Assembly: GCA_009746045.1 (NCBI GenBank)
Contig: RPFO01000022.1
Location: forward strand, 2,036,660-2,100,659
Direction of reading: 5' to 3'
From: Mesostigma viride
Taxonomy: Eukaryota > Streptophyta > Mesostigmatophyceae > Mesostigmatales > Mesostigmataceae
Length of the DNA: 64,000 nt
Under the pieces are notes generated by a model. That model was not told the DNA's origin. It ran no database searches and was given only the letters and a program-made list of their open reading frames with translations. Positions 13,201 to 24,000 of the stretch are shown here, in pieces. A program made the position numbers and the translations under genes. Position 1 is the stretch's first letter, and every line of letters begins with the position of its first letter.

Positions 13201-15581
13201 AGCAGGGCGCTGCGGATGACCTGCGCGGTTGCGGCGGGGTCCTTGAGCACGCTGCTACTGCAAGTAGCCGACACTGCCGCGCGGCCGCCGCTGCCCGTGC
13301 GGAAGAGGCAGCGGAAGGATGAGAGACCCTGCAGGGGGTTTGGGGCCACACGTGCGTGCAGGGCAGGGGTAGATAGATGGGTCACATGCTCAAGATGCCA
13401 CGCATGGGACCCACCTAGTGGATGACAAAGGCTTTTGTTCAGGGCAGGGAGCGATGGGCATGTGGGCGAGGGCACGCACATGGTGCTATTACACCCACAA
13501 GAGGCATGTGGGCGAGGGCACGCACATGGTCCTACTCCACCCACAAGAGGCATGTGGGCGAGGGCAAGCACATGGTCCTACTCCACCCACAAGAGGCATG
13601 TGGGCGAGGGCACGCACATGGTCCTACTGCACCCACAAGAGGCATGTGGGCGAGGGCACGCACATGGTCCTACTCCACCCACAAGAGGCATGTGGGCGAG
13701 GGCACGCACATGGTGCTATTACACCCACAAGAGGCATGCGGGCGAGGGCACGCACATGGTCCTACTCCACCCACAAGAGGCATGTGGGCGAGGGCAAGCA
13801 CATGGTCCTACTCCACCCACAAGAGGCATGTGGGCGAGGGCACGCACATGGTCCTACTCCACCCACACGAGGCATGTGGGCGAGGGCACGCACATGGTCC
13901 TACTGCACCCACAAGAGGCATGTGGGCGAGGGCAAGCACATGGTCCTACTCCACCCACAAGAGGCATGTGGGCGAGGGCACGCACATGGTCCTACTCCAC
14001 CGGCAAGAGGCATGTGGGCGAGGGCACGCACATGGTCCTACTCCACCCACAAGAGGCATGTGGGCGAGGGCACGCACATGGTCCTACTCCACCGGCAAGA
14101 GGCATGTGGGCGAGGGCACGCACATGGTCCTACTCCACCGGCAAGAGGCATGTGGGCGAGGGCACGCACATGGTCCTACTCCACCCACAAGAGGCATGTG
14201 GGTGAGGGCACGCACATGGTCCTACTCCACCCACAAGAGGCATGTGGGCGAGGGCAAGCACATGGTCCTACTCCACCGGCAAGAGGCATGTGGGCGAGGG
14301 CACGCACATGGTCCTACTCCACCCACAAGAGGCATGTGGGCGAGGGCACGCACATGGTCCTACTCCACCCACAAGAGGCATGTGGGCGAGGGCACGGTGT
14401 CCTTGTTGGGCCTTGTGTGCCGTCGGCCGCACCTGCAAACAAGGCCTTGTGTGCAGCTTGCTACAACGGCGTTTGCGCGACCTGATGCCTGATGAATACT
14501 TAGGACCTGCTGAAGATGTAGGACCTGCTTTCTCAGAGCGAATCAGCCCCCAGGCGCCACCTTGTGGGTGGTGATGGTCACCGCGCCCACTTGACATGCG
14601 CCGTGCGCTCGAACAGGACATGCAATGAACGGGACATGCAAGACGGTGGATGAGAGTCCGCACGAGTCCGCAAGAGTCCGCACGGCCCTAGCCCGGCGCC
14701 AGTTTGTGGGTGGTCTGCCCACCGCCTTCGTCACTGTGCCCACGCGACATCCGTAACCAGACCGCCCCGCACAGTGATCGCAGGACGAGAGTCCTTCCAT
14801 CAGAGAGCACATCATGCCCCTCGACTCTCACCTTGTTGGTGGTGACTGTCTTGGCCACCGTCCCCACCGCCTGCACCACCACGGTGACCCCCTGCACCTC
14901 GATCTGCAGAAGCGTCTGGAGGCTCGCCGACAGCGCGACAAGTGGCGCCGGGTCGACCAGGAAACGGTGGCCACAGAGCAACACCCGCACCTGAGGGGTT
15001 GAAGCACATGGGGGGGCGCACGGGGGGGCCACATGTGGGTGAGCATGGGGCGGGTGGAGGGGTGGGCGCACCGCGGATGTGGGGAGTGGGCGTGAAGGGC
15101 TTGAGCAGCTTAGGCTGAGTATTTCATGCGTCGGGCGGTTGACCCTCTGCACATCCCACGCAGAGGGACATTGGGCAGGAATGCAGCAGGACCTACTTAG
15201 CAACCCATACAGTGGTACCTGCTGTATATACAAGTAGATACCTCTGCGGTTCTATCAAACTTAACCGAAACGGGCCCACGATTGGGCACACGCAGGTCAA
15301 GGCCTGGGGGGTGGGATACGAACGCATTCTTGCAAACAGGTGAGGGCATGGGCATTACATGCTTGCACACGTTTGCAAAATGGTCAGAGCATGAGCATCG
15401 CCAGTCAGTTGAAGGGAACCAGGTCGGGGCTCTTTTTGGGGAAAATGTTCAAACGAGGCTCTGCGAGAGAGAACCCCAAGCAGGGCGCATCCGCCACAGC
15501 TTCCCCCTGTGCATACACGCCACAGCATAATATTTCCCCTAACCCCCTATCCCTATTCCCCCACCACCCCCACTACCATAC

Positions 15582-15640
<59 letters not shown>

Positions 15641-16913
15641 CCACGACTGGCGAGTCGTCCGTATTACCCCCCATTTGTCTACCCCCCCCCCCCCCAGCTG
15701 TGAAAAACACTTCTCTTCACCTCCACTGGCGCACCTGACACACCAAACTGACCACCACCATCACCCCACCCCCCCCCCACCTCGACGGGCGGCGAGTCAC
15801 TTTAGTCCTGTCACCCGTATCCCCATAACCCCCTTCGAATTCCCCCCCCCCCGCCCTCACCTCCACAAGCGGCGAGTCGAGCGCCACCTTCGCATCCCTC
15901 TCCCGTTTGTGTGCGTCCACCATCATCTGCGTGCGCAAGTAGCCCGGCACGCCGAACACGCACGGCGACTCACCCAGCTGTGCCGCCAGCTGCTGGTCAC
16001 CGCTGGCCGCCGCGCAGGCCAGGTAGGCCTCGTTAGATGCGCACTGGAGTATGTCAGGCACACCCTCATTGATTATGCTGGCGTTGGCGTTCATGCTGGC
16101 ATTGGCGCCGCTGGCGCCGCCACCACTGCCGGCGGCAGCATGACTCCCACTGCCACTCTGTGGGCGCGGCGGCTGTTGACGAGAAGAAGAGGAGGGGGGG
16201 GGGGCCGAGGAGGGTCTGTCGGCGCAATGGTTGGTCATGCTGCCATCCAGGGCGTTGTCTGCGTTGCCAGAATAACTATTGGCGGCGAGCGCTGCGCGCG
16301 CACCCGCGCCGTGCATGCGCACAAACGCGCGCGCCAGATTAAACGCGTCGATGGGGGCCGCGCTCGGCAGCGTGAAAGCGGCGAAGAATGTGCTGGCGAA
16401 CGCGTGCGCCGCCGCCGGCGATGCTGGTGCACGCTTCCAGTAAAGCACAAGGGGGACGCCGCAGTTCTTAAAATAGGCCGCCTCCTCGGCTGCGGGGGCC
16501 GCGTCGATGTACACGACCTCAGGGACGTGGGATGTGCCGTCCAAGAGGCCCCACAGGGCGGGCGCGTTTCCCTCGTGCTTGGAGGGGGACTGGAGCACGA
16601 TCCGGCCCATGCTCTCGGCATGGGCGGAGCCGAGCTGGTCCCGGCCCGCAGGTTTTGGCCCGAGGCCCGAGCAGTAGAGGATGTTGGGGCACCACGCGCG
16701 CACCTGCGCGGCGAGCTGCGCGCGGGTGGGGCTCTGCATCAGCCGAACCTCGGCCTCGTGCGGCAGCGCGTGCCGCAACTCGTTCCACGGGCCGGCAGGG
16801 ATGGGGCTGTCTCCCAACGTAGGGTCGGAGTCTCGGGTCTCGCAACAGATGCTCGCCAGAACTCGCCACCTACGGCGCTTGGGTTTCACCGGAGGACGCG
16901 GCAAGGTCGCCAT
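1264..16913 (-). CDS. ARID and PHD-finger chromatin protein, plant ARID4-like
   Basis: Predicted nuclear DNA- and histone-binding regulator of 1107 aa. Eight exons join in frame with GT-AG borders: 16913-15861, 14990-14832, 13328-13179, 11047-10913, 8659-8434, 5549-4576, 2737-2601 and 1753-1264. An ARID domain (about residues 824-954) is split by two introns; it has the LNGYRVDLFGMYREV and VGGF core and ends YETYLLEYE, with an extra loop of about 30 aa. A complete C4HC3 PHD finger follows (C966, C969, C980, C983, H988, C991, C1015, C1018). The tail has KRERE and AKRPH basic clusters resembling a nuclear localisation signal. The N-terminal 350 residues contain a GVPLVLYWKRAP segment that resembles the N-terminus of plant ARID4 proteins (recalled, not searched). 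Exon 6 is rich in Ala, Pro and Gly. Its introns hold most of the minisatellites at 3-15 kb. Additional small exons cannot be excluded, although every join preserves frame. The start is the first ATG of the 5' exon. Confidence 0.85.
1754..1965 (-). other. Long polypyrimidine tract before the last ARID/PHD exon
   Basis: About 200 nt upstream of the acceptor at 1754 are almost purely C/T on the minus strand (G/A on plus), ending in a run of C directly before AG. This is an exceptionally long pyrimidine tract for the acceptor of the PHD-finger exon. The purine-rich plus strand could also form triplex or quadruplex structure. Confidence 0.6.
2528..2554 (-). repeat. Copy of exon 7 end and splice donor inside intron 7
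   Basis: The last bases of exon 7 and its donor (2594-2620, exon end GCTGCAGCGCAT then GTGGGTG on minus) recur 66 bp downstream in the intron with one mismatch in about 27 nt. The copy carries a usable GTGGGTG donor. Confidence 0.8.
3058..3197. repeat. Short degenerate tandem repeat in intron 6
   Basis: Four to five spaced copies of AGATGGCTACAGTCA with CGCGTTAAGTAAC spacers, unit about 34 bp with indels. It lies in ARID/PHD intron 6, next to the larger minisatellite. Confidence 0.8.
3420..4270. repeat. Two-type 36/37-bp minisatellite in intron 6
   Basis: About 23 units, all starting GATGCCACTGATGAGG. They alternate between one ending CTCACGAGAAGGCCC and one ending CTCAGGCATGCACCCC. The alternation is nearly strict, so the higher-order unit is about 73 bp. 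Two places break the alternation: around 4126-4160 (two 'CACGAGAAGG' units in a row) and 4180-4235 (two 'CAGGCATG' units). It sits in the intron that splits the ARID domain. Open frames across it are by-products of the repeat. Confidence 0.95.
4494..4510 (-). repeat. Copy of exon 6 end and splice donor inside intron 6
   Basis: Seventeen bases spanning the exon 6/intron 6 border (plus 4568-4584; on minus GTGACAGAG then GTGAGCAT) recur exactly 74 bp further into the intron. The copied donor is as strong as the original. Confidence 0.85.
5951..8277. mobile_element. Tandemly duplicated unknown element, second copy deleted
   Basis: Unit 1 is 5951-7522 (about 1.57 kb). Unit 2 starts at 7523 and repeats the first 612 bp (5951-6562 against 7523-8134) with only about three differences noticed. 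It then lacks the unit-1 segment 6563-7395, has a short CCCTCCCTCCC filler, and resumes with the last 127 bp (7396-7522 against 8150-8277). Units meet head to tail at GATCTTA/ATCGG. I see no TG...CA ends and no target duplication, so an LTR element is not supported. A rolling-circle origin is possible but not shown. It lies in ARID/PHD intron 5. No protein in it is recognisable, though short minus-strand frames near 6480-6850 may be decayed coding sequence. Confidence 0.8.
8338..8358 (-). repeat. Copy of exon 5 end and splice donor inside intron 5
   Basis: The exon 5 border (8420-8440; on minus GAGATTG then GTGCGTGGGCGACC) is repeated 82 bp downstream in the intron with one difference in 21 nt. 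Confidence 0.8.
8692..8905. repeat. 10-bp minisatellite in ARID/PHD intron 4
   Basis: GGGATAAGAC repeated almost perfectly to about 8760, then decaying into GGGATTAGAA, GGGATCAGAA and GGGAATGAAG variants. It lies just upstream of the exon 5 acceptor. Confidence 0.92.
9056..9524. mobile_element. MITE-like element with terminal inverted repeats of about 25 bp
   Basis: The left end starts GTACACCGTCCGCATCAGTA. The right end, read in reverse complement from 9524, starts GTACACCGTCCGCATTAGTA, and the match continues into AGTTT. The interior (about 470 bp) has no coding capacity and holds four TTAATTAA-(TTTG)n blocks. If the outermost GTAC is excluded, a TA target duplication is possible. It lies in ARID/PHD intron 4. 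Confidence 0.65.
10010..10600. repeat. Degenerate GAACAC-type repeat cluster
   Basis: Blocks of ACCCGAACACGAACACGAAC and CCCAAACCCAAAC, separated by a longer repeated segment (GTGACCCGAACAC...CTTGTGCTGTAAG or CGTTCTGTAAG), around 10015-10200 and 10480-10600. It looks like an old minisatellite inside ARID/PHD intron 4. The CCCAAAC run is not a telomere: it is short, internal and merges into the CCCGAACA type. Confidence 0.7.
11641..12949. repeat. 29-bp minisatellite with three unit variants, about 45 copies
   Basis: The unit ATGATACGCAAACCCAACGG plus GAGGTNNAA is essentially invariant except at two adjacent bases, which occur as GG, GC or CG. Because 29 is not a multiple of 3 and the unit lacks minus-strand stops, all three minus frames stay open for hundreds of codons; those frames are artefacts. 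It lies in ARID/PHD intron 3. Confidence 0.97.
13452..14394. repeat. 46-bp minisatellite, about 20 copies, in intron 2
   Basis: The unit starts GAGGCATGTGGGCGAGGGCA and ends CTACTCCACCCACAA. Variants include CACGCACATG/AAGCACATG, CTACTCCACCCACAA/CTACTCCACCGGCAA and a GTGCTATTACACCC form. Long plus-strand frames follow from the repeat, not from a gene. Confidence 0.96.
14555..14742 (-). repeat. Two degenerate copies of the exon 2 end and donor in intron 2
   Basis: The end of exon 2 (on minus GTGGGGACGGTGGCC...ACCACCAACAAG then GTGAGAG, 14832-14871) recurs as GTGGGCACAGTGACG...ACCACCCACAAA near 14695-14742 and GTGGGCGCGGTGACC...ACCACCCACAAG-GTGGCG near 14556-14600. The second keeps a GT at the donor position. 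Confidence 0.7.
15583..15638. repeat. (CA)n microsatellite
   Basis: About 27 CA dinucleotides in ARID/PHD intron 1, running directly into a copy of the exon 1 donor (GTGTGTG on the minus strand). Confidence 0.97.
15637..15798 (-). repeat. Three copies of the exon 1 end and splice donor in intron 1
   Basis: The exon 1 border (15859-15879; on minus GACTCGCCGCTTGTGGAG then GTGAGG) has echoes at 15779-15798 (GACTCGCCGCCCGTCGAG then GTGGGG), 15718-15730 (CGCCAGTGGAG then GTG) and 15637-15657 (GACTCGCCAGTCGTGGAG then GTGTGT). Each is followed by GT. Confidence 0.75.
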
Positions 16914-18050
16914 GTCGAAAGATCTTTATAATTCTAGAAAGCGGGCTACTCGAGCGCGCACACACAGCTGCACTTTACACTTCCCAATTCACGGGCTTAG
17001 CAACGCGGCCAGTGTACCACATAGCGGTCGTGTCAAGCTCGATAAAATGGGAGGTCAGAGCAGCGACGCATCGTACAATCGCACTTCCAGATTTCCAATG
17101 CAGCAAGTGGCACGTATTTATAGTCATGCTACGGCCCGAAAGCTGGATGTGAACTGGACCAGCAAATTGCTGCAAAGACCACGTGTGTTGCGTGAGCAGT
17201 GTGGGATTCTACATGCCTGCTAGAAACGCCACGAAACATACGCAGCATTCAAGCTGAATTTATTCTCATCCAGTCATGCCTCGGCTGATAAATACATGCA
17301 CGCTCATCAACTTATTCATGCATTTGCCCTGCATTTGCACGGAAGGCCTTTGCTGCCTGCCGGTCCTTTGTGGCCGAGGGCAGCATTTCATACTGACTTG
17401 TTTCTGACAGAAAAGTGCCATGGGCAAGTACCTTGTACAGTGTATCTTTTGGGTTCACTGGATGCCAAGTTGGAAATGCCGGGCACTCTGGGCAGATTGC
17501 TTTCATGGCTTTGCGCGCCAACGTCACGACATCTTGGCCAGGACGAACAAGGTACGGACTGTTGTATTTCTAATGACGTGTACGCCATTAGCCATAACCA
17601 CACCGCGCGCGAACGCCCCCTGGTACCGTAGTCCCTGCAGTTGTTGTTGTTGTTGTTGTTGTTGCTGTTGCTGCTGTCATCCAAAGTGGCTTTCTGGGTG
17701 GGGAAGTACGCATCGAAGGTCGCCCGTGCATGCGTGCATTGGAAGACGATTCCCAGCTGTTTGGCCTGATGATGCAAACTTGCAAGACTTGGACAAAAGG
17801 AACACCAGCATTTCGCCACCCTGTGCGTTTTGGGTGGCTGTCCTGACGAAGCCGAATGCTTTGTGGCAAGGTAGCAATCCAGCTGTGAGCAAGTTGCGTC
17901 CGAACCCTGTTAAATGGACATGTAGTGGACGTGGATGCGTAGTAGTCCACACAGCTAGTTAACGGGTTTAATTTTTTCTTACCGTAGGTTCGTAACCCCG
18001 TCCACTCCAGTGCCAGAGCTCGTTATCGCATTGACGTACTTGACAACGCC
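16914..18050. promoter_or_regulatory. Divergent intergenic region, ARID/PHD and desaturase genes
   Basis: About 1.1 kb between two oppositely directed start codons, so it must hold both promoters and leaders. A TTG/CAA trinucleotide run lies at about 17640-17672. Two minus-strand frames on either side of it read like possible protein: one at 17312-17520 with CPEC and KDTLYKVLAHGTF, another around 17660-17819 ending in poly-Asn. They are in different frames, have no recognised family and may be a decayed gene or transposon piece. No TATA box or known motif could be assigned. Confidence 0.5.
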
Positions 18051-21000
18051 ATGACGAGCAGGGCGACGAAGGATGACGCGGCAAAGGGCATGGCGTTGGA
18101 TAAGCTCGTCGCATATGATACCACCTCGCGGCGGCAAGAATACCTCTTCCCGTGTCCCGGCTTCCTGGAGCGTTACTTCCTTCCCATGATGAACGATACC
18201 CGCGACTTGATCATGGTGCACCTCCTCTTCAACATCACCATGATATCCGTCCCGTTTGCCATAACTCTGTACATTCTACCCAACGTCTCGCATCTGCTGG
18301 GGCTGGCCTACTTCGTCGCTCATTACGTCATCTTTCTGGAGCGGTTTATCTTGCTGCTTCATTATTCCGAGCACAGAAAGGTGAGGGACCCTCCAGCAAA
18401 GTACACGGCTGCGCTAGTTTGCCCTGTCGTTTTGTCTACAAAATATAAATTCGATAGTCATGGGTCTGTCATTTGCATTAAGCCGGCAGCCGCGGCGGTG
18501 TCTACAAGTTCACTGCTGTCAATGTAATAAATTAAAACAAAATATATCAGCAACCAGGAGTATGCTCTCCCACAGGAATTCCACGAGAAACGCAATCAAT
18601 AGCTTGACAAGAATCTGTCGACATCAGCAGTACATAGTCACATCCTCACACAGGGTCTTCCATCCAGTAACGAGCTTTGGCCTACAAGTAAGAGTAACAA
18701 ACATGCGCGCACCCCACCCGACGCCTCATCCACACACCAACGTGTACGCCCACCCGACCCCCCACCCTCGACAGTTCTACAAATTGCATAACGCTGAACA
18801 CATTTAGATCTTGACCACTCAATCAGCAACCATGGATGCTGCTCCTGTGTCTTCCATGCTTGCATCCCCCCTGCTCTCCCCCCCCCCCCTCCCCTCCTGG
18901 CAGATCTTCAAGCCCACCTCCCTGGTCGGCCGCCTTCTGAACGGCTACTCGCCGTACCTGCTCAGCCCTCTGTTTGGCGTGCCCAGCGGCGTCTACCGCG
19001 TCCACCACGTGATCATGCACCACATCGTGAGTTGATGCCATTAGTCAGCACAAGTGTGATAACATCGTGAGTTGATGCCATTAGTCAGCACAAGTGTGAT
19101 AACATCGTGAGTTGATGCCATTAGTCAGCACAAGTGTGATAACATCGTGAGTTGATGCCATTAGTCAGCACAAGTGTGATAACATCGTGAGTTGATGCCA
19201 TTAGTCAGCACAAGTGTGATAACATCGTGAGTTGATGCCATTAGTCAGCACAAGTGTGATAACATCGTGAGTTGATGCCATTAGTCAGCACAAGTGTGGT
19301 CACATTGTGTGTTGATGCCATAAATAGCTACTTGTGAGTCAACATTATTTGCCACGTTCGTGCACCACATCGTGAGACCATGCCATCTATAATGAGCCGT
19401 GAGCCAGCATCAGCTGCCGCTATCATCTCTCTCCACACCATGAGTCAGGGATAGCGTGGTCATGCACCACAGTGTGAGACGATGGCCACAGTACAAGCAC
19501 CACAAGCGCCACTTAGTTGTTAACGCGCCACAAGGAGAGTCATCATCGACTTGGTAACACACCACTTTGTGAATGGCCGCCTGCTGCATTGGCATGAACA
19601 CCGGATGCGCAACACGGCGAGCCCGTGCTAGCTTCAGATGTGCCACAAATCCTTGGGCGGTACCTTGTGGCATCAGCAAGCAACGCCCGGATAAGCCGTG
19701 GCCACCAGTTGTGACATAGTGAACCCGATGCGCAACCCAGTTGTGACATAGTGAACCCGATGCGCAACCCAGTTGTGGCAGAGTGAACCCGATGCGCAGC
19801 CCAGTTGTGGCAGAGTGAAGGTTATCAGCAACCGCCGCTGCTGCCTGTTTGCCCTTCAGCACTAGGCGTCGATGTAGCACGACCATATGAGCTCAGTTGT
19901 GCATGGGTGAGGAGTACGGCTGGTCGAGGAATGGTCAATTGCAGGTAGTTGCGTAGGGTCATGCCACTGGCAGCCGATTGTAAGTTCCAGGGTCTACCCA
20001 GGTGTAACAATGGTATCAATGAGACCACCAACTAGCATGGTATTAATGAGACCACCAACTAGCATGGTATCAATGAGACCACCAACTAGCATGGTATCAA
20101 TGAGACCACCAACTAGCATGGTATCAATGAGACCACCAACTAGCATGGTACCAATGAGACCACCAACTAGCATGGTATCAATGAGACCACCAACTAGCAT
20201 GGTATCAATGAGACCACCAACTAGCATGGTATCAATGAGACCACCAACTATCGTGGTCTGGTGCTTTTCCTTTGCCCTTGTCTGGTTTCCCCCACGCCCA
20301 TCCATGTGATCTGTGGGATAAGGGTTGCTTTGCATCCCGTACCGCGTTAAATAGGGTTGCTTTGCATCCCGTACCGCGTTAAATAGGGTTGCTTTGCATC
20401 CCGTACCGCGTTAAATAGGGTTGCTTTGCATCCCGTACCGCGTTAAATAGGGTTGCTTTGCATCCCGTACCGCGTTAAATAGGGTTGCTTTGCATCCCGT
20501 ACCGCGTTAAATAGGGTTGCTTTGCATCCCGTACCGCGTTAAATAGGGTTGCTTTGCATCCCGTACCGCGTTAAATAGGGTTGCTTTTCACCCCGTACTG
20601 CATGGAAGGTTTCTTTTCATCCCACAACGCGCTCTCTCTTACAAAAGCCTGCGGCTCTTCGATAAGCTTGAATGGCAAAGCTCAAGCCGCCATGGGCCCC
20701 GCTGCGGGCGACAGGGGGTGTTCACGGGCACAGGGTCTATCTCGCAGGTGGCAGGAACTTGTAAACTGTACTGCTGTCGTGCCGCTCTTTTTGGTTTCTT
20801 GCGCCGGCAGGTAACAGTGGCCGCCGCAACTCATGCACCCACGACCCTGCGCTTACTCCCAGGTGTGCCTGTGTCTTCTGCTAACAGGGCATTTGCATGG
20901 TGTGTGTGTGTGTGTGCGTGTGTGTGTCAGTGTGTGTGCTCATGTGCATGTGCTCATGTGCATGTTCTTGTGTGAGTGCGCGCCTGTGGTTGCCACCCGC

Positions 21001-24000
21001 CACCCCCGTACCCTCCTCTCGCACCCTATCCCCCCTGCCATGTCGTATCCGCCCTCCACCAGGAAAACAACGAGAAAAGCTACGACCTGTCGTCCACGGA
21101 GCCGTATCAGCGCGACAACTTGCTGCACTTCCTCCTGTGAGTAGACAGATGCCAGCACCGCACTTGATCATTTGCTGCCTTGTGTGTGATAAATGTGGCC
21201 ACTCCCTCTTGTGAGTGACAAATGCCAGCACGGACTCATGTATGAGGCGTGAGGCGTGGATGCCAGCAATATTTGATGTTTGAGTGCCCCACGCCAGCAC
21301 TAGCATGTGTGAGGCGTGCATGCCAGCAATATTTGATGTTTGAGTGCCCCAGGCCAGCACTAGCATGTGTGAGGCGTGCATGCCAGCAATATTTGATGTT
21401 TGAGTGCCCCACGACAGCACTAGCATGTGTGAGGCGTGGATGCCAGAAATATTTGATGTTTGAGCGCCCCATGTGAGTACTGGCATGCAGCAGTTGGGCA
21501 GCTCCTCCACTGGCAATGCCCAGGCAGGCATCCCACGCGGGAATGATCCCCCCGTATGTGTGCGTACTTCCCATATTCAGTTATGGGGGCTATGAACCGT
21601 GAGGGATATTATAAGGCCACACTAGGGTCACATACCAACTTAGTATAGTCTAATTTTTATTTTTTGGTCGGCATGGTCCAATTCTTGCTGGCAATACATT
21701 TCTTGTTCGCAATACACGAAGGTACGCACGCCGAAGGGCTCCCAGGGAGACCCCATCCCCTCTCATCCACCCAGCTACGCTCGGCCATCCTCCTGCCTGT
21801 GGCAATCAATTTCGGCGCATGCCATGTTCGGGCGCTCGTCGGCTTGTGCAGGCCAGGCCCCCGGCTCGGTGACGCTGCCGTGGTTGTGGCGGTTGACCAC
21901 CTTGTCTGTGTACACAATGCCGGCTGTCTTGGTTCTTGTTGGGTCTCCATACCCGGCCCCTGCAGGTACCTGGCCCGTTACGTGTTTGCTATCTGGGTGG
22001 AACTGCCCTGGTACACGATTCGTCGCCGGCGCTTGGGCGTTCTGCTGCAGGCTGCCATCCCCCTCATCAGCTACTGGTGAGTTGTGTTGGTATCAATGTT
22101 GGACCACCGTTGGTATCAATGTTGGTATCAACCGTTGGTATCCATGTTGGACCACCGTTGGTATCAACGTTGGTATCAACCATTGGTATCAATGTTGGAC
22201 CACCGGTTGCGTCGGGGCTGGCATGCTCAGCAGGCAGCAGCGTACATGCTAGTCGGACGGTAACTTAAAGGTGACATTTGTTTCTCATAGGGGCAGCCTG
22301 ATAAGAACGCAGTGTTCAATGCCTGTGTAGTTGATTGTATTTGACCAGGAGGGCTTGGCAGATAGCAAATGGGTGTCTTTGTTCTCGAAAGTTTCAAACA
22401 TAGTATTATGGTCATTGGTCAAGGGCTGGCAAGCCCCTATAAGCCCATATGCCCTTCGTTTTCACGGACCCAGAATGCTCTTCTATCTGCGCTGTGTATC
22501 ATCCATGACAACCCCCCCTTTTGCGGTGACTGTGTGCTGCGCATCCAGTGCCCCTGATCCGGACAAAAAGTCAGCTTTTGCCTACACTCCCACGTGATAA
22601 CCATGTGCCTTTGGCTGTATGCCCTGGTGCCTCCATGAAGATAGCCAACGACATGCCCCCCCCCTTACCAACGATCAAATAATAGCGGAAAGAATATAAT
22701 TGAAACAACTGTAATATAATAATGGCAAAGAGTATATTTGACACATCTCTGTGTGCAAATAAGCATATTTTACATCATGGTGTGCATGCCATACCCATCT
22801 GCGTCTTCCGAAACCATCCCCAATCTTACCCCACACCCCACCCCACCCCGCCATGTCCTACTCCAACTGTCATCCCCACCCCCTCCATCGCTACTCTCGG
22901 CACCAGGGCAGCGGTGTACGCGCTCTACCAGTTCTCCCCAGTTGCCACCACGTGGGTGAGTTCCGTGAGCGTCCTTCATCTTCCTTTTCTTTTTTCTTTG
23001 TGGGTGGGTTTGTGGGTGGGTCGGTGGGTTGGTGGGTTGGTGGGTTGGTGGGTTGGTGGGTTGGTGGGTTGGTGGGTTGGTGGGTTGGTGGGTTGGTGGG
23101 TTGGTGGGTTGGTGGGTTGGTGGGTTGGTGGGTGGGTGGGTGGGTGGGTCGGTGGGTGGGTGGGTGGGTGGGTGGGTGGGTGGGTGGGTGGGTGGGTGGG
23201 TGGGTGGGTGGGTGGGTGGGTGGGTGGGTGGGTGGGTGGGTGGTGGGTGGGTGGGTGGGTGGGTGGGTGGGTGGGTGGGTGGGTGGGGGGCGTGGGTGGG
23301 TGGGTGGGCTGGTGGGCTGGTGGGCTGGTGGGCTGGTGGGCTGGTGGGCTGGTGGGCTGGTGGGCTGGTGGGCTGGTGGGCTGGTGGGCTGGTGGGCTGG
23401 TGGGCTGGTGGGCTGGTGGGCTGGTGGGCTGGTGGGCTGGTGGGCTGGTGGGCTGGTGGGCTGGTGGGCTGGTGGGTCGGTGGGTCGGTGGGTCGGTGGG
23501 TCGGTGGGTCGGTGGGTCGGTGGGTGGGTGGGTGGGTGGGTGGGTGGGTCGGTGGGACGGTGGGTCGGTGGGTCGGTGGGTCGGTGGGTCGGTGGGTCGG
23601 TGGGTCGGTGGGTCGGTGGGTCGGTGGGTCGGTGGGTCGGTGGGTCGGTGGGTGGGTGGGTCGGTGGGTGGGTGGGTCGGTGGGTCGGTGGGTCTTTGGG
23701 TCGGTGGGTCGGTGGGTGGGTGGGTGGGGGGTGGGGTGGGGGTGGGGTGGGGGGGGGGGGGGCGGTGGGCCGGTGGGCCGTTGGGATGGTGGGCCGGTGG
23801 GCCGGTGGGCCGGTGGGCTGGTGGGCCGGTGGGCCGGTGGGCGGGTGGGCCGGTGGGCCGGTGGGCCGGTGGGCCGGTGGGCCGGTGGGCTGGTGGGCCG
23901 GTGGGCCGGTGGGCTCGTGGGCCGGTGGGCTCGTGGGCTCGTGGGCTCGTGGGCTCGTGGGCTCGTGGGCTCGTGGGCTCGTGGGCTCGTGGGCTCGTGG

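Noticed and set aside
11577-13571. Minus-strand open frames of 664, 413 and 371 codons
   Set aside because: They come from a 29-bp repeat without stops, open in all three frames. Only 13328-13179 within the region is a real exon.
13418-14492. Three overlapping plus-strand frames of more than 250 codons
   Set aside because: Products of the 46-bp minisatellite. All three frames are open and the peptide is the repeat translated.
15675-16931. Plus-strand frame of 418 codons
   Set aside because: It is opposite ARID/PHD exon 1, is Arg/His-rich shadow sequence and has no family resemblance.
20881-20975. GT-rich stretch as a coding or regulatory element
   Set aside because: A simple (TG)n-like microsatellite in desaturase intron 2 with interruptions. 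Nothing supports a function.
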